DNA from: Palleronia salina
GTDB lineage: Bacteria > Pseudomonadota > Alphaproteobacteria > Rhodobacterales > Rhodobacteraceae
Assembly (NCBI RefSeq): GCF_900141995.1
Contig: NZ_FQZA01000007.1
Coordinates: 106,133 to 170,132 of the forward strand
DNA length: 64,000 bases
Reading direction: 5' to 3'
Positions 27,801 to 37,701 of this stretch are shown piece by piece (the stretch's first letter is position 1; each line of letters opens with the position of its first letter). The position numbers and the translations under genes were made by a program. The notes under the pieces were generated by a model, which searched no databases, was not told where the DNA came from, and was given only the letters and a program-made list of their open reading frames with translations.

Positions 27801-29070
27801 CACGCTCGACGGGCAGGCGGGCGAAGACGAAATCGACGGGGGCGGGGATAACGACTCGCTGACCGGCGGCGACGGTAACGACACGCTCGACGGTCAATCG
27901 GGCGACGATGTCCTCGAGGGGGATGCCGGCAATGATTTCATGACCGGCAAGGATGGCGCGGACGATATCTCGGGAGGGGACGGCTTCGACTGGATCGTTC
28001 CGGGAACCGGCATCGATACCGTCGATGGCGGCGCCGGGCGCGACATGGTCTCCTATTCCGACCTGCCGGCGAATCCCGGACGCGGCGTCGCCCTCATGCT
28101 CGACCTGGACCTCGGCGCCGGCACGGCCGAGATCTTCGGCGGCGAGGTGGACCAGATCACCAATTTCGAGCGGGCCACCGGCACGATCTTCGCGGACGTC
28201 ATGCGCGGGTCTGACGGCTACGACGAGCTGCGCGGCCTCGGCGACTACGACTGGTTCATCGCCACGGACGGCCAGGACACGATCGACGGCGGCAACGGCC
28301 AGGACATGATCACCTTCCTGGAATGGGGCGGCAGCGGCGCGCCGGTGGTGCTCGACATCTTCTCGGACGCGGGCGCGCCGCCCGCGCCGGCCGCGGTCGG
28401 GGGGATCCTTCTCGACCTTGCCAACCCCGCCAGCGCCACCGGCTATGCCGCCGGGCTGGACATGACCAGCATCGAGCGGGTCACCGGCTCGTCCTACCAG
28501 GACGTGTTCTACGGGGACGCGAACCAGAACGACTTCCGCGGGCTGGGGGGCTACGACTGGTTCGTGGGCTCCACCGGCGGGCGCGAGCGCTACTACGGCG
28601 GCGAGGGGATCGACACGGTCACCTATTTCCAGTCGTCCACCGGCGTCATCGCGTCGCTGCGCAACGGCGCGGGGGAGTTCAACGGCCAGGAGACGGGCTA
28701 CGGTTCGGGCGGGGACGCGATCCGCGACCTCTATTTCGAGATCGAGAACCTGGTGGGCACGCAGCATCGCGACCGGCTCGAGGGGAACTCCGAGCGCAAC
28801 CAGCTCGCCGGGCTGGGCGACGACGATTTCCTCTACGGCTACGGCGGGATCGACTACATCGAGGGCGGCGAGGGCAACGACTATATCGACGGCGGCGCGG
28901 CGTCGGACTACGCGCTCTACGACGGCACGCTGTCGGAGTACACGATCACCCGCACCTCGGCCACCGACGTGACCATCACCGGCCGCGGCTACACCGACAC
29001 GCTGACCAACGTCGAGTACTTCCAGTTCGACGACGCCACGGCCAATATCTGGGAGCAGACGATCGTGTAA
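24856..29070 (+). CDS. giant RTX-repeat secreted protein with an internal CHRD domain
   Basis: 1404 residues. I chose the ATG at 24856, preceded by AGGAGGGTGA. Residues 1 to about 420 are non-repetitive and helical at first (KLDDILDAVNALSEQLDDV). Residues about 430-790 carry tandem aspartate/glycine nonapeptides (GGAGNDSLDGG type) that bind Ca2+ and fold outside the cell. Residues about 800-960 form a CHRD domain (VYRFALDGGQANAGAGTGSA, VAHIHNAP, LYFNIHTTAFTGGEIRGQIV). More RTX repeats follow to about 1120, then the 290-residue C-terminal module shared with 18418-19276. There is no Sec signal, as expected for type I secretion. No secretion genes are in the window. No enzymatic domain was recognised; an adhesin or surface-layer role is plausible. 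Confidence 0.85.
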   Translation: MTAFSLSSNVLTIASSVYTGVGIVYNLSMALANGEVDSPEDFFNLVFGGGTDAANEEINRKLDDILDAVNALSEQLDDVAQDLKQQIDAQTGLLVNVDVSQLVASISSNRAQLSSYDPNAGPGEAGYVAPEDLVDYGRGFTERADELLQQLAGIANTVLTESDGYTPNIDIIISTANALAYAVEYRMQVAGRFERDELAADRLTVGLDAAASFFERTADLVRDLFFVNVELEYQRIPPEGQGSATMTGDFYNVATLKPGFDGITEEVDFTYSYFDSIVTTSFSGEGGFRATNQRDPAEALTDAIERGVINLDYEARQITGNGDANYAFLNPQGGGGYFATIADVMLTVDASDLPQFVDDTMDQEIESFNLGSSAERAAAKDALSVIARYELLERLGVTYQDDGTEVNAYRDFAAFLRSLTSGIEDRTPGDDGSLSGTEGKDLLFGDSGANLIQGGGENDTLRGREGNDTIEGGAGNDSIKGDLGDDLLDGGAGTNFLLGHEGNDTLRASGGSRMEGGVGDDLIEGGAGRDIALGGDGQDSLHGGDGNDALSGDAGNDRLKGDGGNDILLGGAGNDSLDGGFGYDTLDGGDGTDEVSYAFYNGDTTLSLETGVVYFNADPSVTETVLNVESVIGSGGRNNLTGNAEHNHLVGADRPDRLLGADGNDTLDGFAGPDFLFGGADDDLLNGHSGDDTVSGGSGTDTLAGGTGNDSVLGGDDDDVITGDAGQDFLQGGAGDDTMSGGDGTDTAEFSVLSADATVVHVPDGLQITSADGVDVVHNDVEMFQFSDRMMSYGDVAAMSDPVERVYRFALDGGQANAGAGTGSAATGTGLGVYDPGTGELAYRLTVSGLDFGTTVSGFPTRQTADTADDVLVAHIHNAPRGTNGAVVFNFLVEDDLTATLNPDGSWTLSGVWDADENIAPFAPTFGTAAPGTELDLYFNIHTTAFTGGEIRGQIVSAADDTPNSVTGTAGDDTLLGLGGNDTLDGQAGEDEIDGGGDNDSLTGGDGNDTLDGQSGDDVLEGDAGNDFMTGKDGADDISGGDGFDWIVPGTGIDTVDGGAGRDMVSYSDLPANPGRGVALMLDLDLGAGTAEIFGGEVDQITNFERATGTIFADVMRGSDGYDELRGLGDYDWFIATDGQDTIDGGNGQDMITFLEWGGSGAPVVLDIFSDAGAPPAPAAVGGILLDLANPASATGYAAGLDMTSIERVTGSSYQDVFYGDANQNDFRGLGGYDWFVGSTGGRERYYGGEGIDTVTYFQSSTGVIASLRNGAGEFNGQETGYGSGGDAIRDLYFEIENLVGTQHRDRLEGNSERNQLAGLGDDDFLYGYGGIDYIEGGEGNDYIDGGAASDYALYDGTLSEYTITRTSATDVTITGRGYTDTLTNVEYFQFDDATANIWEQTIV

Positions 29071-29319
29071 GGGCAGGGGAGCCCTTCTGGAATGCGCCGA
29101 TCGCCGGGCTTGTGCACTCCGCCGGGCGCCGTCTTCGGGACGGACCGCCGTTCAGGCGGCGGGCCACGCAAGAGGCTGCCGGTCTTTCCGGGACGGGCCG
29201 GGTTCGCATTCGCCTGACGGCAGCGACGGATCAACGTCGCCTGACGGCACGGTTCAGGCGCGGTCCGGCAAGCCGACGCACCCGCCCGGGATGCATCGGC
29301 TGTCTCACGCTGCCCGCGC

Positions 29320-32300
29320 CTAGAGGACGAAGTCCCCGTCGGCGAAGCGCAGCACCTCGGCATGGCCGATGATGTCGGTGCCGTCGACACCGTCATTCAG
29401 GTGCTCCACCTCGGTGCGGATCCCGTCCCGGGTGATGGCGTACTCGTCGCGATTGCCCGAGAAGACGATCACGTCCGTGCCGAACCCGGCCAGGATATAG
29501 TCGTCTCCGCCGGCGCCGACGATCGTGTCGTCGCCATACCCGCCGTCGAGCCTGTTGACCGCATTGTCCCCCCAGATCATGTCGTCCTGGAAGGATCCGG
29601 TCAGGTTCTCGACATTCTCGATCTGGTCGCCCGCCGCGTCGCCCGCGTAGCCGCGCCCGCGGAAGAGCGAGACCGAGACGCCTTCTTCCGACCCCATATA
29701 GGTGAGGGTGTCGTTCGAGGTGCCGCCGTCGATCCTGTCGCGCCCGGCCGAGCCGAATATCATGTCGCGACCGCCCAACGCCCGAACACGGTCGGCACCG
29801 TCGCTGCCCCGGAAGATATCGTCGTAACTGGTGCCGGTGACGGACTCGATGTTGTCCAGCGCCAGGACCCCGGGCCGCAGCGCCGCGCCACCGCCGGCGA
29901 CCGTTCCGGCCCCTAGGTCGACCATGATTCCGGTGGCAAGCCCGGCGAAGGACATCATGTCGTTGCCGCCCAACCCGTCCGCACCGATGAACCGTCCGTC
30001 CTGGGGCAGGGTGAGCCAATCGGCATCCTCGGTCCCCGTGAGAAAGACCTGCTGTTCCAGCACCAGGGTGAAGTGGCCGCCATCTCCCTGGGTTCTGAAA
30101 CGATCCGCGACCTCGGCGAAATAGGTGGTGTCCTCCTGCACGGTGAACTCGAGCTCCGCATCTCGAAGCCGTCCGTCGTAGTCAAGGGCGCCCGGGGTGT
30201 CGTCCGTGAAGAGCCGCAACTGAGGATAAAGCAGGCCGTAGAGGTCCTCCGCGGGTGACAGCATCAGCAGATAGGTTTCCCCGGCTTCGACGTCCAGCGC
30301 GAACCGGTCCAGATCCCGGACGGATCCGACCCCGCCAATGTAGCCTGAGATAGGCTCATCGGGCGCCAGGATGGTCGCGGTGGCATTGTCGTCGCCGTGA
30401 TCGTCCGCGAGGTCGGTCACGGTCAGAGTGTAAGTGCCCTGAAAGGAACCGTATCCGCCGGCAGCAAGATAGTATCTTCCATCTTCTGCCACGGTCATGG
30501 AGGTACGGCTATTGAGGCTATATCCGCCGTCGTCGTTATTAAAGCCCAGGTAGAGACCCTCGTCGTCGAAAAGGCCGTAAAGGTAAGGATCGTAGAGTGT
30601 CCCTCCGGACGTCCTGTAGCCTTCGAGATCGACCCGGTAGCTTTGTCCTGCCTGTAGATCCACAGCGAACCAGTCTCGATCGCGGGCGGGACTGACCCTG
30701 CCAGTAGCGAACCCGTTTACATCGATGGTCCCGGCCAAGGCCGGAGACGCGGAGAACTCGTCGTTGCCAAGACTGGTCACGTTGTAGGTGCCGGTCAGGG
30801 CCGGGTCGGCCGCCCCCACAGCCAGGAAGTAGTCGCCCGCCGCCGGCGCCTCGCCGCGCAGGGGACCGCCGGTGTCGGTGCCCGGCACGAGCGTTCCGTC
30901 GGCGTCATAAAGGCCCAGGATTCGCGCTGGCGCGTCACCGCTGGACTCGGCGGCGAAGCCATAGCTCTCGCCCTCGGTCAGCGTGATGCGATACCAGTCC
31001 TGATCACCCGCGATCTCGAACCGGCCCAGCGTCGGGCCTGGGGCCAGGTCCTCGGTGCTGTCGGTCCCGCCGGGCACTGTGTCCTGCCAGAGCTGAACGG
31101 TGTAGTTGCCGGACACCTGGCCGGTTTCGCCCTGCACCGCCACGTAAAGCGTCCCGTCCTCGGCCGCGACGAAAGAGGTGTCGACGATGGTGCCTTCGCC
31201 CGAGCTGCCGGGCATCACTTGCGTGCCGTCGCCCGCGAAGACGCCCCCCAGGGCCGGGTCCACGGGCAGGATGTTGCCGTCGGCGTCCGAAGCTGTGCTG
31301 CTGCCACCCGCGATCCGCAACTGGTAGGCGCCGCCTGCCGTCACGTCCACCGCGATCCAGTCGACATCGCCCGCCTCGTCCAGAGCCCCGTTGAGCAGGG
31401 CGCCATTGGGAGCAAGTGTGCCGGTGGTCGTCGCATCGTCCGCGAAATCGTCGTAATCGTCATCGACCTCGATCGTGTAGGATCTGCGCCCGAGACTCTC
31501 GAGGTTGGGGTTCGCGCCCGCGGACACGTAGTATGTGCCGTCCGTCTCGGGGGTGAAGAACAGGCGCGCGTCGCGCCCGATCCCGCCCGAGAAATTCTCG
31601 GTCCCCGGTACCACCGCCCCGTCGGGTCCGATGATTCCGCCGATATGCGCGTCGGCACCGCCCACCGAGTCGATGCGATACCGCGTGCCGGCCTCCATCT
31701 CGGCCTCGTACCAGCGCTGACCGCCGGGCTCGAAGATGTAGGTGGCATTGGGCTGGCCCAGCGTGAGCGTGGCCGTGGCGGCGGGCGCCACGCTCAGGCG
31801 GTAGTTGCCGTTGTCGGCCTCGCCTTCGGCCGCGACGGCAACATAGTAGGTGCCGGTCTGCGTCGGCAGGTAGATCTGCGATGCCGTGCTGTCGTCGCCC
31901 GACGCCGCGTCGGCCACGCGGACGCCGTTCACGTCGTAGATGCCCTCGATCTGCGTATTCAGGGGCAGAACGCGGGATCCGACGGACCGGGTGCTGTCGA
32001 TGCCCTCGGCGGTGGCCTCGTAGAGCGTTCCGGCCTCCAGTAGCACGCCGATCCAGTCGACATCGTTGTCATCGTCGATCTCGCCGTCGTAGGTCGACCC
32101 CAGCTCGATCGCCGCGGCGCCGGCCGGGTCCTCGGCGCTGTCGTCCCAACTGTCGTCGACGCTGACCTCGTAGCGGCGACCGACATCGGCGGCCAGGCCG
32201 GGCGCGACGCCCACCGACAGGATATATTCACCGTCTTCTTCGGGCACGAACCACAGCCGCGCGTCGCGCCCGATGCCGCCCGAGAAGTTCGTCGTGCCGG

Positions 32301-33903
32301 CGATCAGCGCGCCGTCGGGCCCGTAGATGCCGCCGATATGGCTGTCGAAAATGCCCGTCACGTCGATGCGGTAGGCCGTTCCGCCGGTCAATGACAGCGT
32401 GAAGAGATCCTGATCGCCGGCGGCGTCGATGGTGCCACCGGCGCTCTGGCCAACCGCGAGACGGTTCACCGTCTCCTCCGACACGGTCAGGTCGAACTGG
32501 CCATCGCGGGTCTCGCCCTCCGATCCGGCGGCGACGTAGTAAATGCCCGTTCCGGGCGCCTCGAACAGCGCCGTGGCCGAGGCACCGCTGCCGCTGATGG
32601 TGTCTGCAAGCCGTGTGCCGTTCTCGTCGTAGATCCCGTCGATGCGCACATCGACCAGGTTATCGCCGCGCGTGCTTTGCCCGCCGGCCAGGGTGACGCG
32701 ATAGGTGCTGCCGCCGTTCATCGCGATGCCGACCCAGTCGACGTCGCGGCTGCCGTCCAGCGACCCGGTGTAGGGGGCGCCCAGTTCCGCGGTGCCGGCG
32801 GTGCCGGGGGTGGTCCCCACGCTGTCCCATTCGTCCCGCACCGTCAGACGGTAGCGGCCACCGATATCGCCCGAGACGCCGGGCGCCGCACCGGCGGCAA
32901 CGGTATAGAGCCCGTCGGCCTCGGGCGTGAACCAGATACGCGCATCGCGGCCAAGGCCGCCCGAATAGTTCTCGGTCCCGGGCAGCAAGGACCCGTCGGG
33001 GCCGTAGATGCCACCGATATGCGCGTCACGCGCCGTCACGCCGACCGCGTCGATGCGGTATTCCTGGCCGGCGGTCAGTTGCAGCTGGAAGAAATCGAGA
33101 TCGCCCGTGTGGTTGATCGTGCCGAACCCTTCGCGTCCGACGCCAAGCCGGATGAAGCCCTCGGTGTCGACGCTCATGGTGTAAAGGCCGTCGCGCACGT
33201 CGCCTTCCGAGGCCGCGCCGGCAAACACGGTCTGGGCACTGGTCACGAAGGCGTAGCCCTGGGCAGAGGCGGTCGTCCCCGAGCTCGCCGGGGCCAGCAT
33301 TGTGCCGTCACTGGCGAAAATGCCGTCGAGCCGGGGATCGAGGCGCCCGGACGGGATTCCCGCTCCGCCGTCCATCGTGAAGCGGTAGACGACCCCGGGC
33401 GTTGCATCCACGCCGATCCAGTCGATGTCGTTCCGTTCGTCGATTTCCCCCTGGAAAACGCTTCCAGGCTCCGTCGGGTCGAGGCGCACCGCGCTCGTCG
33501 CGTCGCTGGGCGCGTCGTCCCAGCCGTCGGCGTCCGCGACACGGATCTGGTAGGTGCTTTCGCCGTCTCTCGGTGAGACGCCCTCTGCCACGCCGGCCGA
33601 CACGAAATAGGTCCCGCTCGTCTCAGGGGTGAACCACAGCCGTGCCTCGCGCCCCAGTCCGCCGCTGTAATTGGCACCCACGACCTCGGATCCCGCGGCA
33701 TCGAAGATCCCGCCGAGATGGGGGTCGTTCACCGTGCCGTCGGACGACAAAGCCCCGGTCGCGTCGATACGATACTGCACGCCGGCCTGAAGCTCGACGG
33801 CAAATCAATCCTGATCGCCTGTCGCGTCGACCGAAGCTGTAAGCGCTTCATTCACGGTCAGTTGGCCGGTCGTGGCAATGTCGTTGGAATAATCGTCGGC
33901 CAT
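29320..33903 (-). pseudogene. giant PPC-repeat/RTX secreted protein gene with an in-frame TGA near its start
   Basis: The natural start is the ATG at 33903 (MADDYSNDIATTGQ), with GGAG nine bases before it. Codon 33 is TGA (33805-33807) inside GDQD-stop-FAVELQAG, where sister repeats have GDQDWY/GDLDFF, so a Trp codon TGG has become TGA. After it the frame is open for another 1490 codons. It encodes about eleven PPC-like beta-sandwich domains: four A/B doublets (A: HIGGIYGPDG, GRDARLWF; B: DGIYD.NG, SGNYTV) plus three single copies. An RTX block and a C-terminal tail (YAITRDG, EVLRFADGDFVL) end the protein. Internal restart at a GTG (33780) is possible. A sequencing error or readthrough would restore a 1527-residue protein. 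Confidence 0.75.
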
Positions 33904-34286
33904 CTAGAAATTCTCCGATTTGAATAACTTAAAAGGCACGCGTCGAATCGACGGCCTTTCACTCAGGGTTGCCGCCCGATTGCCGCAGGGCAAGTTTTTT
34001 TCTGCCAGTTGCCGCGTCAGGCGGGGCCCAGAATTGCCCGCAGGAGGCAAGTCTCGCCGCCGGAAATCATTCGAATTGATCCGATCTTTTCGGGCAGGGC
34101 AGTGCGCAGATTCGGCGTTTCCGGTCCCGCCTCCCTGAGGCATGTGATATATCCCATTCGCGCAGGGGTGGGGCGGGCCACACGCCGCGCCAGATCGCCG
34201 ACACGGCCTGTCTCGGCCATTTTCTTTGCCGCGTTTTTCTTGATTTGCGACAGTTCGGGTGACACAGGTTCGTCAGGAGGCGTGCG
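33904..34286. promoter_or_regulatory. divergent intergenic region (giant repeat gene / lacI-type gene)
   Basis: About 380 bases with no gene. The part next to the repeat gene is A/T-rich (33904-33935) and probably holds its promoter. A small hairpin TTGCC/GGCAA (33980-33993) followed by a T run at 33995-34001 could terminate plus-strand transcription. No clear operator was seen. Confidence 0.4.
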
Positions 34287-35309
34287 ATGGGCCGGGCAAC
34301 AATTCACGACGTGGCGCGGGTCGCTGGCGTAAGTCTTTCCACCGTGGACCGGGTCCTGAACGGCCGGGAAACGGTTCGGCCGGGAACGCGCGACCGGGTC
34401 GAGGACGCCATGCGCGCCTTGAACTACGTGCGCAACGCGGCCGCCGCGAACCTGGCGCGCAAGCGCGATTTCCGGTTCCTGTTCCTATTGCCGGGCGGCC
34501 AGAACACCTTCATGCGGATGCTCGAGGCCGAGGTCGGCGATTACGGCCAGCAATTCGCGGCCGACAGCGTCGATATCGAGGTCCGCACCCTGCCGCCCTT
34601 CGATGCGGAGGCGCTTCAGTCCGCGCTGAAGCAGATCGATCCCGGCAGCGTCAGCGGTGTCGCCCTCGTCGCCGTCGACACGCCGGGCGTGCGCGACGCC
34701 GTGCGATCCCTGCGCGCCCATGGCGTGCCGGTGGTGACGCTGGTGTCGGACCTGCCGTCCGAGCTGCGCGAGCATTTCGTCGGAATCAACAATATATGGG
34801 CGGGGCGTACCGCTGCGAGCCTTCTGGGGCGGTTCTGCGGGCGCGCTGCGGGCCACATCGCCGTGGTCGCCGGATCGACGGTTCTCCAGGACCACGCCGA
34901 GCGCTACCTGGGCTTCCAGCAGGTCCTTTCGGCCGACTTCCCGCACCTGGTCGCGCTGCCCGCGCTCGAGGCGCTGGATGATGCCGAAACGGCCGAGCGG
35001 CTGTTGTCCGAGACCCTGGCGCAACACGACGACATCGTCGGGATCTACAGCCTTGGCGCGGGCAACAGGGGCGTGGTCGCGGCCATCGACCGGCTGGAGC
35101 GGAGCCCGCCGACGGTCCTGCACGAGCTGACCGAATATTCCCGCGGTTGGCTGCTGTCGGGCAAGATCGACGCGGTCATCCGGCAGGATCCGGCCCGCGA
35201 AGCCCGCAGCGCGATCCGCACGCTGGTCGCCATGTCGAATGGCAAATCGTTCCACCGTGACGAGAATCGCGTCGGGATCGAGATCTTCCTGAGAGACAAT
35301 CTTCCCTGA
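34287..35309 (+). CDS. LacI-family transcriptional regulator
   Basis: A 340-residue protein. The N-terminal LacI helix-turn-helix spans residues about 4-25 (ATIHDVARVAGVSLSTVDRV, then LNGRETV). A periplasmic-binding-protein-like sensor domain follows from about 62, ending in the usual region (ELTEYSRGWLLSGKIDAVI, QDP). The ligand is probably a sugar. The sugar-ABC operon starts 122 bases downstream on the same strand, and a perfect inverted repeat lies between them, so local repression with sugar as inducer is the simplest model. Confidence 0.9.
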   Translation: MGRATIHDVARVAGVSLSTVDRVLNGRETVRPGTRDRVEDAMRALNYVRNAAAANLARKRDFRFLFLLPGGQNTFMRMLEAEVGDYGQQFAADSVDIEVRTLPPFDAEALQSALKQIDPGSVSGVALVAVDTPGVRDAVRSLRAHGVPVVTLVSDLPSELREHFVGINNIWAGRTAASLLGRFCGRAAGHIAVVAGSTVLQDHAERYLGFQQVLSADFPHLVALPALEALDDAETAERLLSETLAQHDDIVGIYSLGAGNRGVVAAIDRLERSPPTVLHELTEYSRGWLLSGKIDAVIRQDPAREARSAIRTLVAMSNGKSFHRDENRVGIEIFLRDNLP

Positions 35310-35362
35310 TTCCGGCGACTTGGCGCCATTCTGGGTTGAGCCCGGGAAATCCCTCTTTCATG

Positions 35363-35388
35363 TGACGAAATATGATGTACGTTCGTCA
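35363..35388 (+). promoter_or_regulatory. inverted-repeat operator overlapping a -10-like element
   Basis: Perfect 7-bp arms TGACGAA (35363-35369) and TTCGTCA (35382-35388) separated by 12 bases. The spacer contains TATGAT at 35371-35376, a good -10 hexamer; no good -35 is seen. It lies about 45 bases before the binding-protein start. Binding by the upstream LacI-type repressor is inferred. Confidence 0.5.
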
Positions 35389-35431
35389 AAACAGCGACCC
35401 GCTCAAGCGGGCGCGTCAGGGAGGAGAAAAC

Positions 35432-36691
35432 ATGAAACTTTACGCAACCACAGCCTGTGCCGTGGTGCTGGCCGCCGGTGCGGCCCATGCCCAGCAGACC
35501 GAGGTCAACATCCTGCGCGTGCAGCCCAGCGACGAGGAGCAGCAGTTCTACGCCGATGTCGAGGCAGCCTACGAGGCCGAAAACCCGGATGTCGACGTGG
35601 TTTTCGAGTACATCGCGAACGAAGCTTACAAGTCGAAGCTGCCGACGCTGCTGCAATCCGACGCGCGGCCGGACCTGTTCTATTCCTGGGGTGGAGAGAC
35701 CCTGCGCGAGCAGGCCGAGGCGGGCTTCCTGCGGCCCATCGGCGATGCTGTCCCGCAAGAGGCCCTGGACACGTTCCCCGAGTCGGGTCTGAACGCGTTC
35801 TCCGTCGATGGCGAGCTTTACGGCCTGCCGCTCTACGCGACCGAGGTCGTGTTCTGGGTGAACACCGACCTGACCGAGCAGGCGGGTGTCGATCACGCAT
35901 CCATCGAGACGTGGGACGATTTCCTGGGCGCGGTGCAGACGCTGAAGGACGCCGGCATCACGCCGATCATCGCGGGCGGCCAGGACAAGTGGCCCGTGCA
36001 CTTCTACTGGAGCTACCTGGCGCTGCGTGAGGGCGGGCCCAACATCGTCACCGACGCCATGGAGGGGGGCGATACCACCTTCGAGAGCGAGGCATTCGTC
36101 GCCGCGGGCGAGGAGTTCCAGAAGCTCATCGAGATGGAGCCGTTCCAGCCCGGCGTCATCGCCACGACCTACGAGACCGCGTCCGGCATGTTCGCCGACG
36201 GCGAGGGGGCCTTTCACCTGATGGGCGACTGGGATTACCTGCCCATGCGCGGCCGCTCGTCGGACGGCGAAGGCCTGTCGGACGATCAGCTGGACATCAT
36301 CAGCTTCCCCAGCCTCAGCGATCCGGTGAACCCGGGCGGCGAGAATGCCACGCTGGGCGGCATCAACGGCTGGGCCGCCGCCAACGGCGCGTCGGATCAA
36401 GCGATTGATTTCCTGGCCTACCTGCTGAACTTCGACAACCAGCAGGAGGTGGCCGAGCGCGGGATCTTCATCCCGATCGTGAAGGGCGCCGGCGAAGCGC
36501 TGGAAAATCCGTTCTTCCAGCAGGTTGCCAAGGACATCGCGCAGTCGGACTACCACCAGGTGTTCCTCGACCAGTACCTGGGCGCCTCGGTCGGTGCGAC
36601 GGTGAACGACGTGTCGGCCGATCTTGTGGCCGGTGCGACGACGCCCGAAGAGGCCGCCGCGCGCGTGCAGGAAGCCTGGGACTTCCGCTGA
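35432..36691 (+). CDS. sugar ABC transporter, extracellular binding protein
   Basis: A 419-residue family 1 solute-binding protein. The ATG at 35432 follows GGGAGGAG and gives a signal peptide MKLYATTACAVVLAAGAAHA with cleavage before QQTEV. The mature protein has the usual hinge features (LYGLPLYATEVVFWVNTDLT, NATLGGINGWAAANGAS). It captures an oligosaccharide in the periplasm for the next two permeases. The GH43 enzyme in the operon suggests xylo- or arabino-oligosaccharide, which is inference. A GC hairpin follows the stop. Confidence 0.9.
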   Translation: MKLYATTACAVVLAAGAAHAQQTEVNILRVQPSDEEQQFYADVEAAYEAENPDVDVVFEYIANEAYKSKLPTLLQSDARPDLFYSWGGETLREQAEAGFLRPIGDAVPQEALDTFPESGLNAFSVDGELYGLPLYATEVVFWVNTDLTEQAGVDHASIETWDDFLGAVQTLKDAGITPIIAGGQDKWPVHFYWSYLALREGGPNIVTDAMEGGDTTFESEAFVAAGEEFQKLIEMEPFQPGVIATTYETASGMFADGEGAFHLMGDWDYLPMRGRSSDGEGLSDDQLDIISFPSLSDPVNPGGENATLGGINGWAAANGASDQAIDFLAYLLNFDNQQEVAERGIFIPIVKGAGEALENPFFQQVAKDIAQSDYHQVFLDQYLGASVGATVNDVSADLVAGATTPEEAAARVQEAWDFR

Positions 36692-36705
36692 GCGAAACCC
36701 GGATC

Positions 36706-36732
36706 GGCGCGCGTCCCTGACCGGCGCGCGCC
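36706..36732 (+). other. intercistronic GC hairpin after the binding-protein gene
   Basis: GGCGCGCG (36706-36713) with CGCGCGCC (36725-36732), 11-base loop, no U-tract. Such hairpins often protect the upstream mRNA, so that more binding protein than permease is made. Confidence 0.45.
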
Positions 36733-36768
36733 GCCATCGCAACTGCGCATTCCCCGAAAGAGTCCCCC

Positions 36769-37701
36769 ATGTCCGAAGTCTCGACTTCGCCAAATGCCGC
36801 GCCGGGCTTGTCCGAGCGGCTGCGCCGTGCCGCGCAGAACGGGCGGCTGACCGCGACGCTGATCCTGCTGCCGCCGGCGCTGATCCTGTTCACGCTGTTC
36901 GTCATGCTGCCCCTGGGCGAATCCGGGGTCTATGCCTTCTACGACTGGAACGGCTACGGCGCGCCCGAGGATTTCGTGGGCTTCCGCAACTTCGAGCAGA
37001 TGTTCGGCCACTCGGTCTTCTCGGTGGCCGCGGGGAACACCGTCAAAATCGTGATCGTCTCGCTCCTGGTTCAGTTGCCGCTGGCTCTGCTGCTGGCGCT
37101 GCTGATCTACAAGAAGACACCGACCAATGCGGCGTTCCGGCTGATCTTCTTCGTGCCCTACATCATGGCCGAGGTCGCCGCGGGCCTGATCTGGAGCTTC
37201 GTCTTCGACGGGAACTACGGGGTCACCGCCTCGATCGCCAATTCGCTGGGCATCGACCGGTTCTTCGTGCTGGCCGACCGCGAACTGGCCTTCTATGCCG
37301 TCATGGTCGTGATCGTGTGGAAGTATTTCGGCTTCCACATGATGATCTACATCGCTGCCTTGCAGGGCGTGCCCGATGACCAGGTCGAGGCCGCGCAGAT
37401 CGAGGGGGCCAGCCGCCGCCAGATCGTGCGCCACGTGCAGATTCCGCATATCCGCCCGGCGATCGCGGTCAGCGTGTTCTTCTCGATCATCGGCGCGTTG
37501 CAGGTCTTCGACGTCATCATCCCGCTGACCAATGGCGGCCCGTCGAACCAGACCCATACCATCGTGACCTATCTCTACGAGTTCGGTCTGACGCGCCTGC
37601 GCATCGGCTTCGGCAGCGCGGTGGGCGTCGTCCTGTTCATCGTCGCCGTGCTGGTGGCCGTGTTCTACCAGAGGATCTTCATGCGGAGGGCCAACCCATG
37701 A
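36769..37701 (+). CDS. sugar ABC transporter permease (MalF/UgpA type)
   Basis: A 310-residue protein with six predicted membrane segments. The cytoplasmic EAA loop EAAQIEGASRRQIVRHVQIP near residue 205 docks the ATPase. The basic N-terminal tail is typical of the first permease. The stop overlaps the next permease by four bases, so translation is coupled. Confidence 0.9.
   Translation: MSEVSTSPNAAPGLSERLRRAAQNGRLTATLILLPPALILFTLFVMLPLGESGVYAFYDWNGYGAPEDFVGFRNFEQMFGHSVFSVAAGNTVKIVIVSLLVQLPLALLLALLIYKKTPTNAAFRLIFFVPYIMAEVAAGLIWSFVFDGNYGVTASIANSLGIDRFFVLADRELAFYAVMVVIVWKYFGFHMMIYIAALQGVPDDQVEAAQIEGASRRQIVRHVQIPHIRPAIAVSVFFSIIGALQVFDVIIPLTNGGPSNQTHTIVTYLYEFGLTRLRIGFGSAVGVVLFIVAVLVAVFYQRIFMRRANP

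Noticed and set aside
26150..28230. Regular short repeats that could suggest a CRISPR or VNTR array
   Set aside because: They are coding nonapeptide RTX repeats with a variable sequence, not identical repeats with unique spacers.
29071..29319. Small hairpins between the two convergent giant genes
   Set aside because: Stem CCGCC/GGCGG near 29145-29160 is short and lacks a U-tract; not strong enough to call a terminator.
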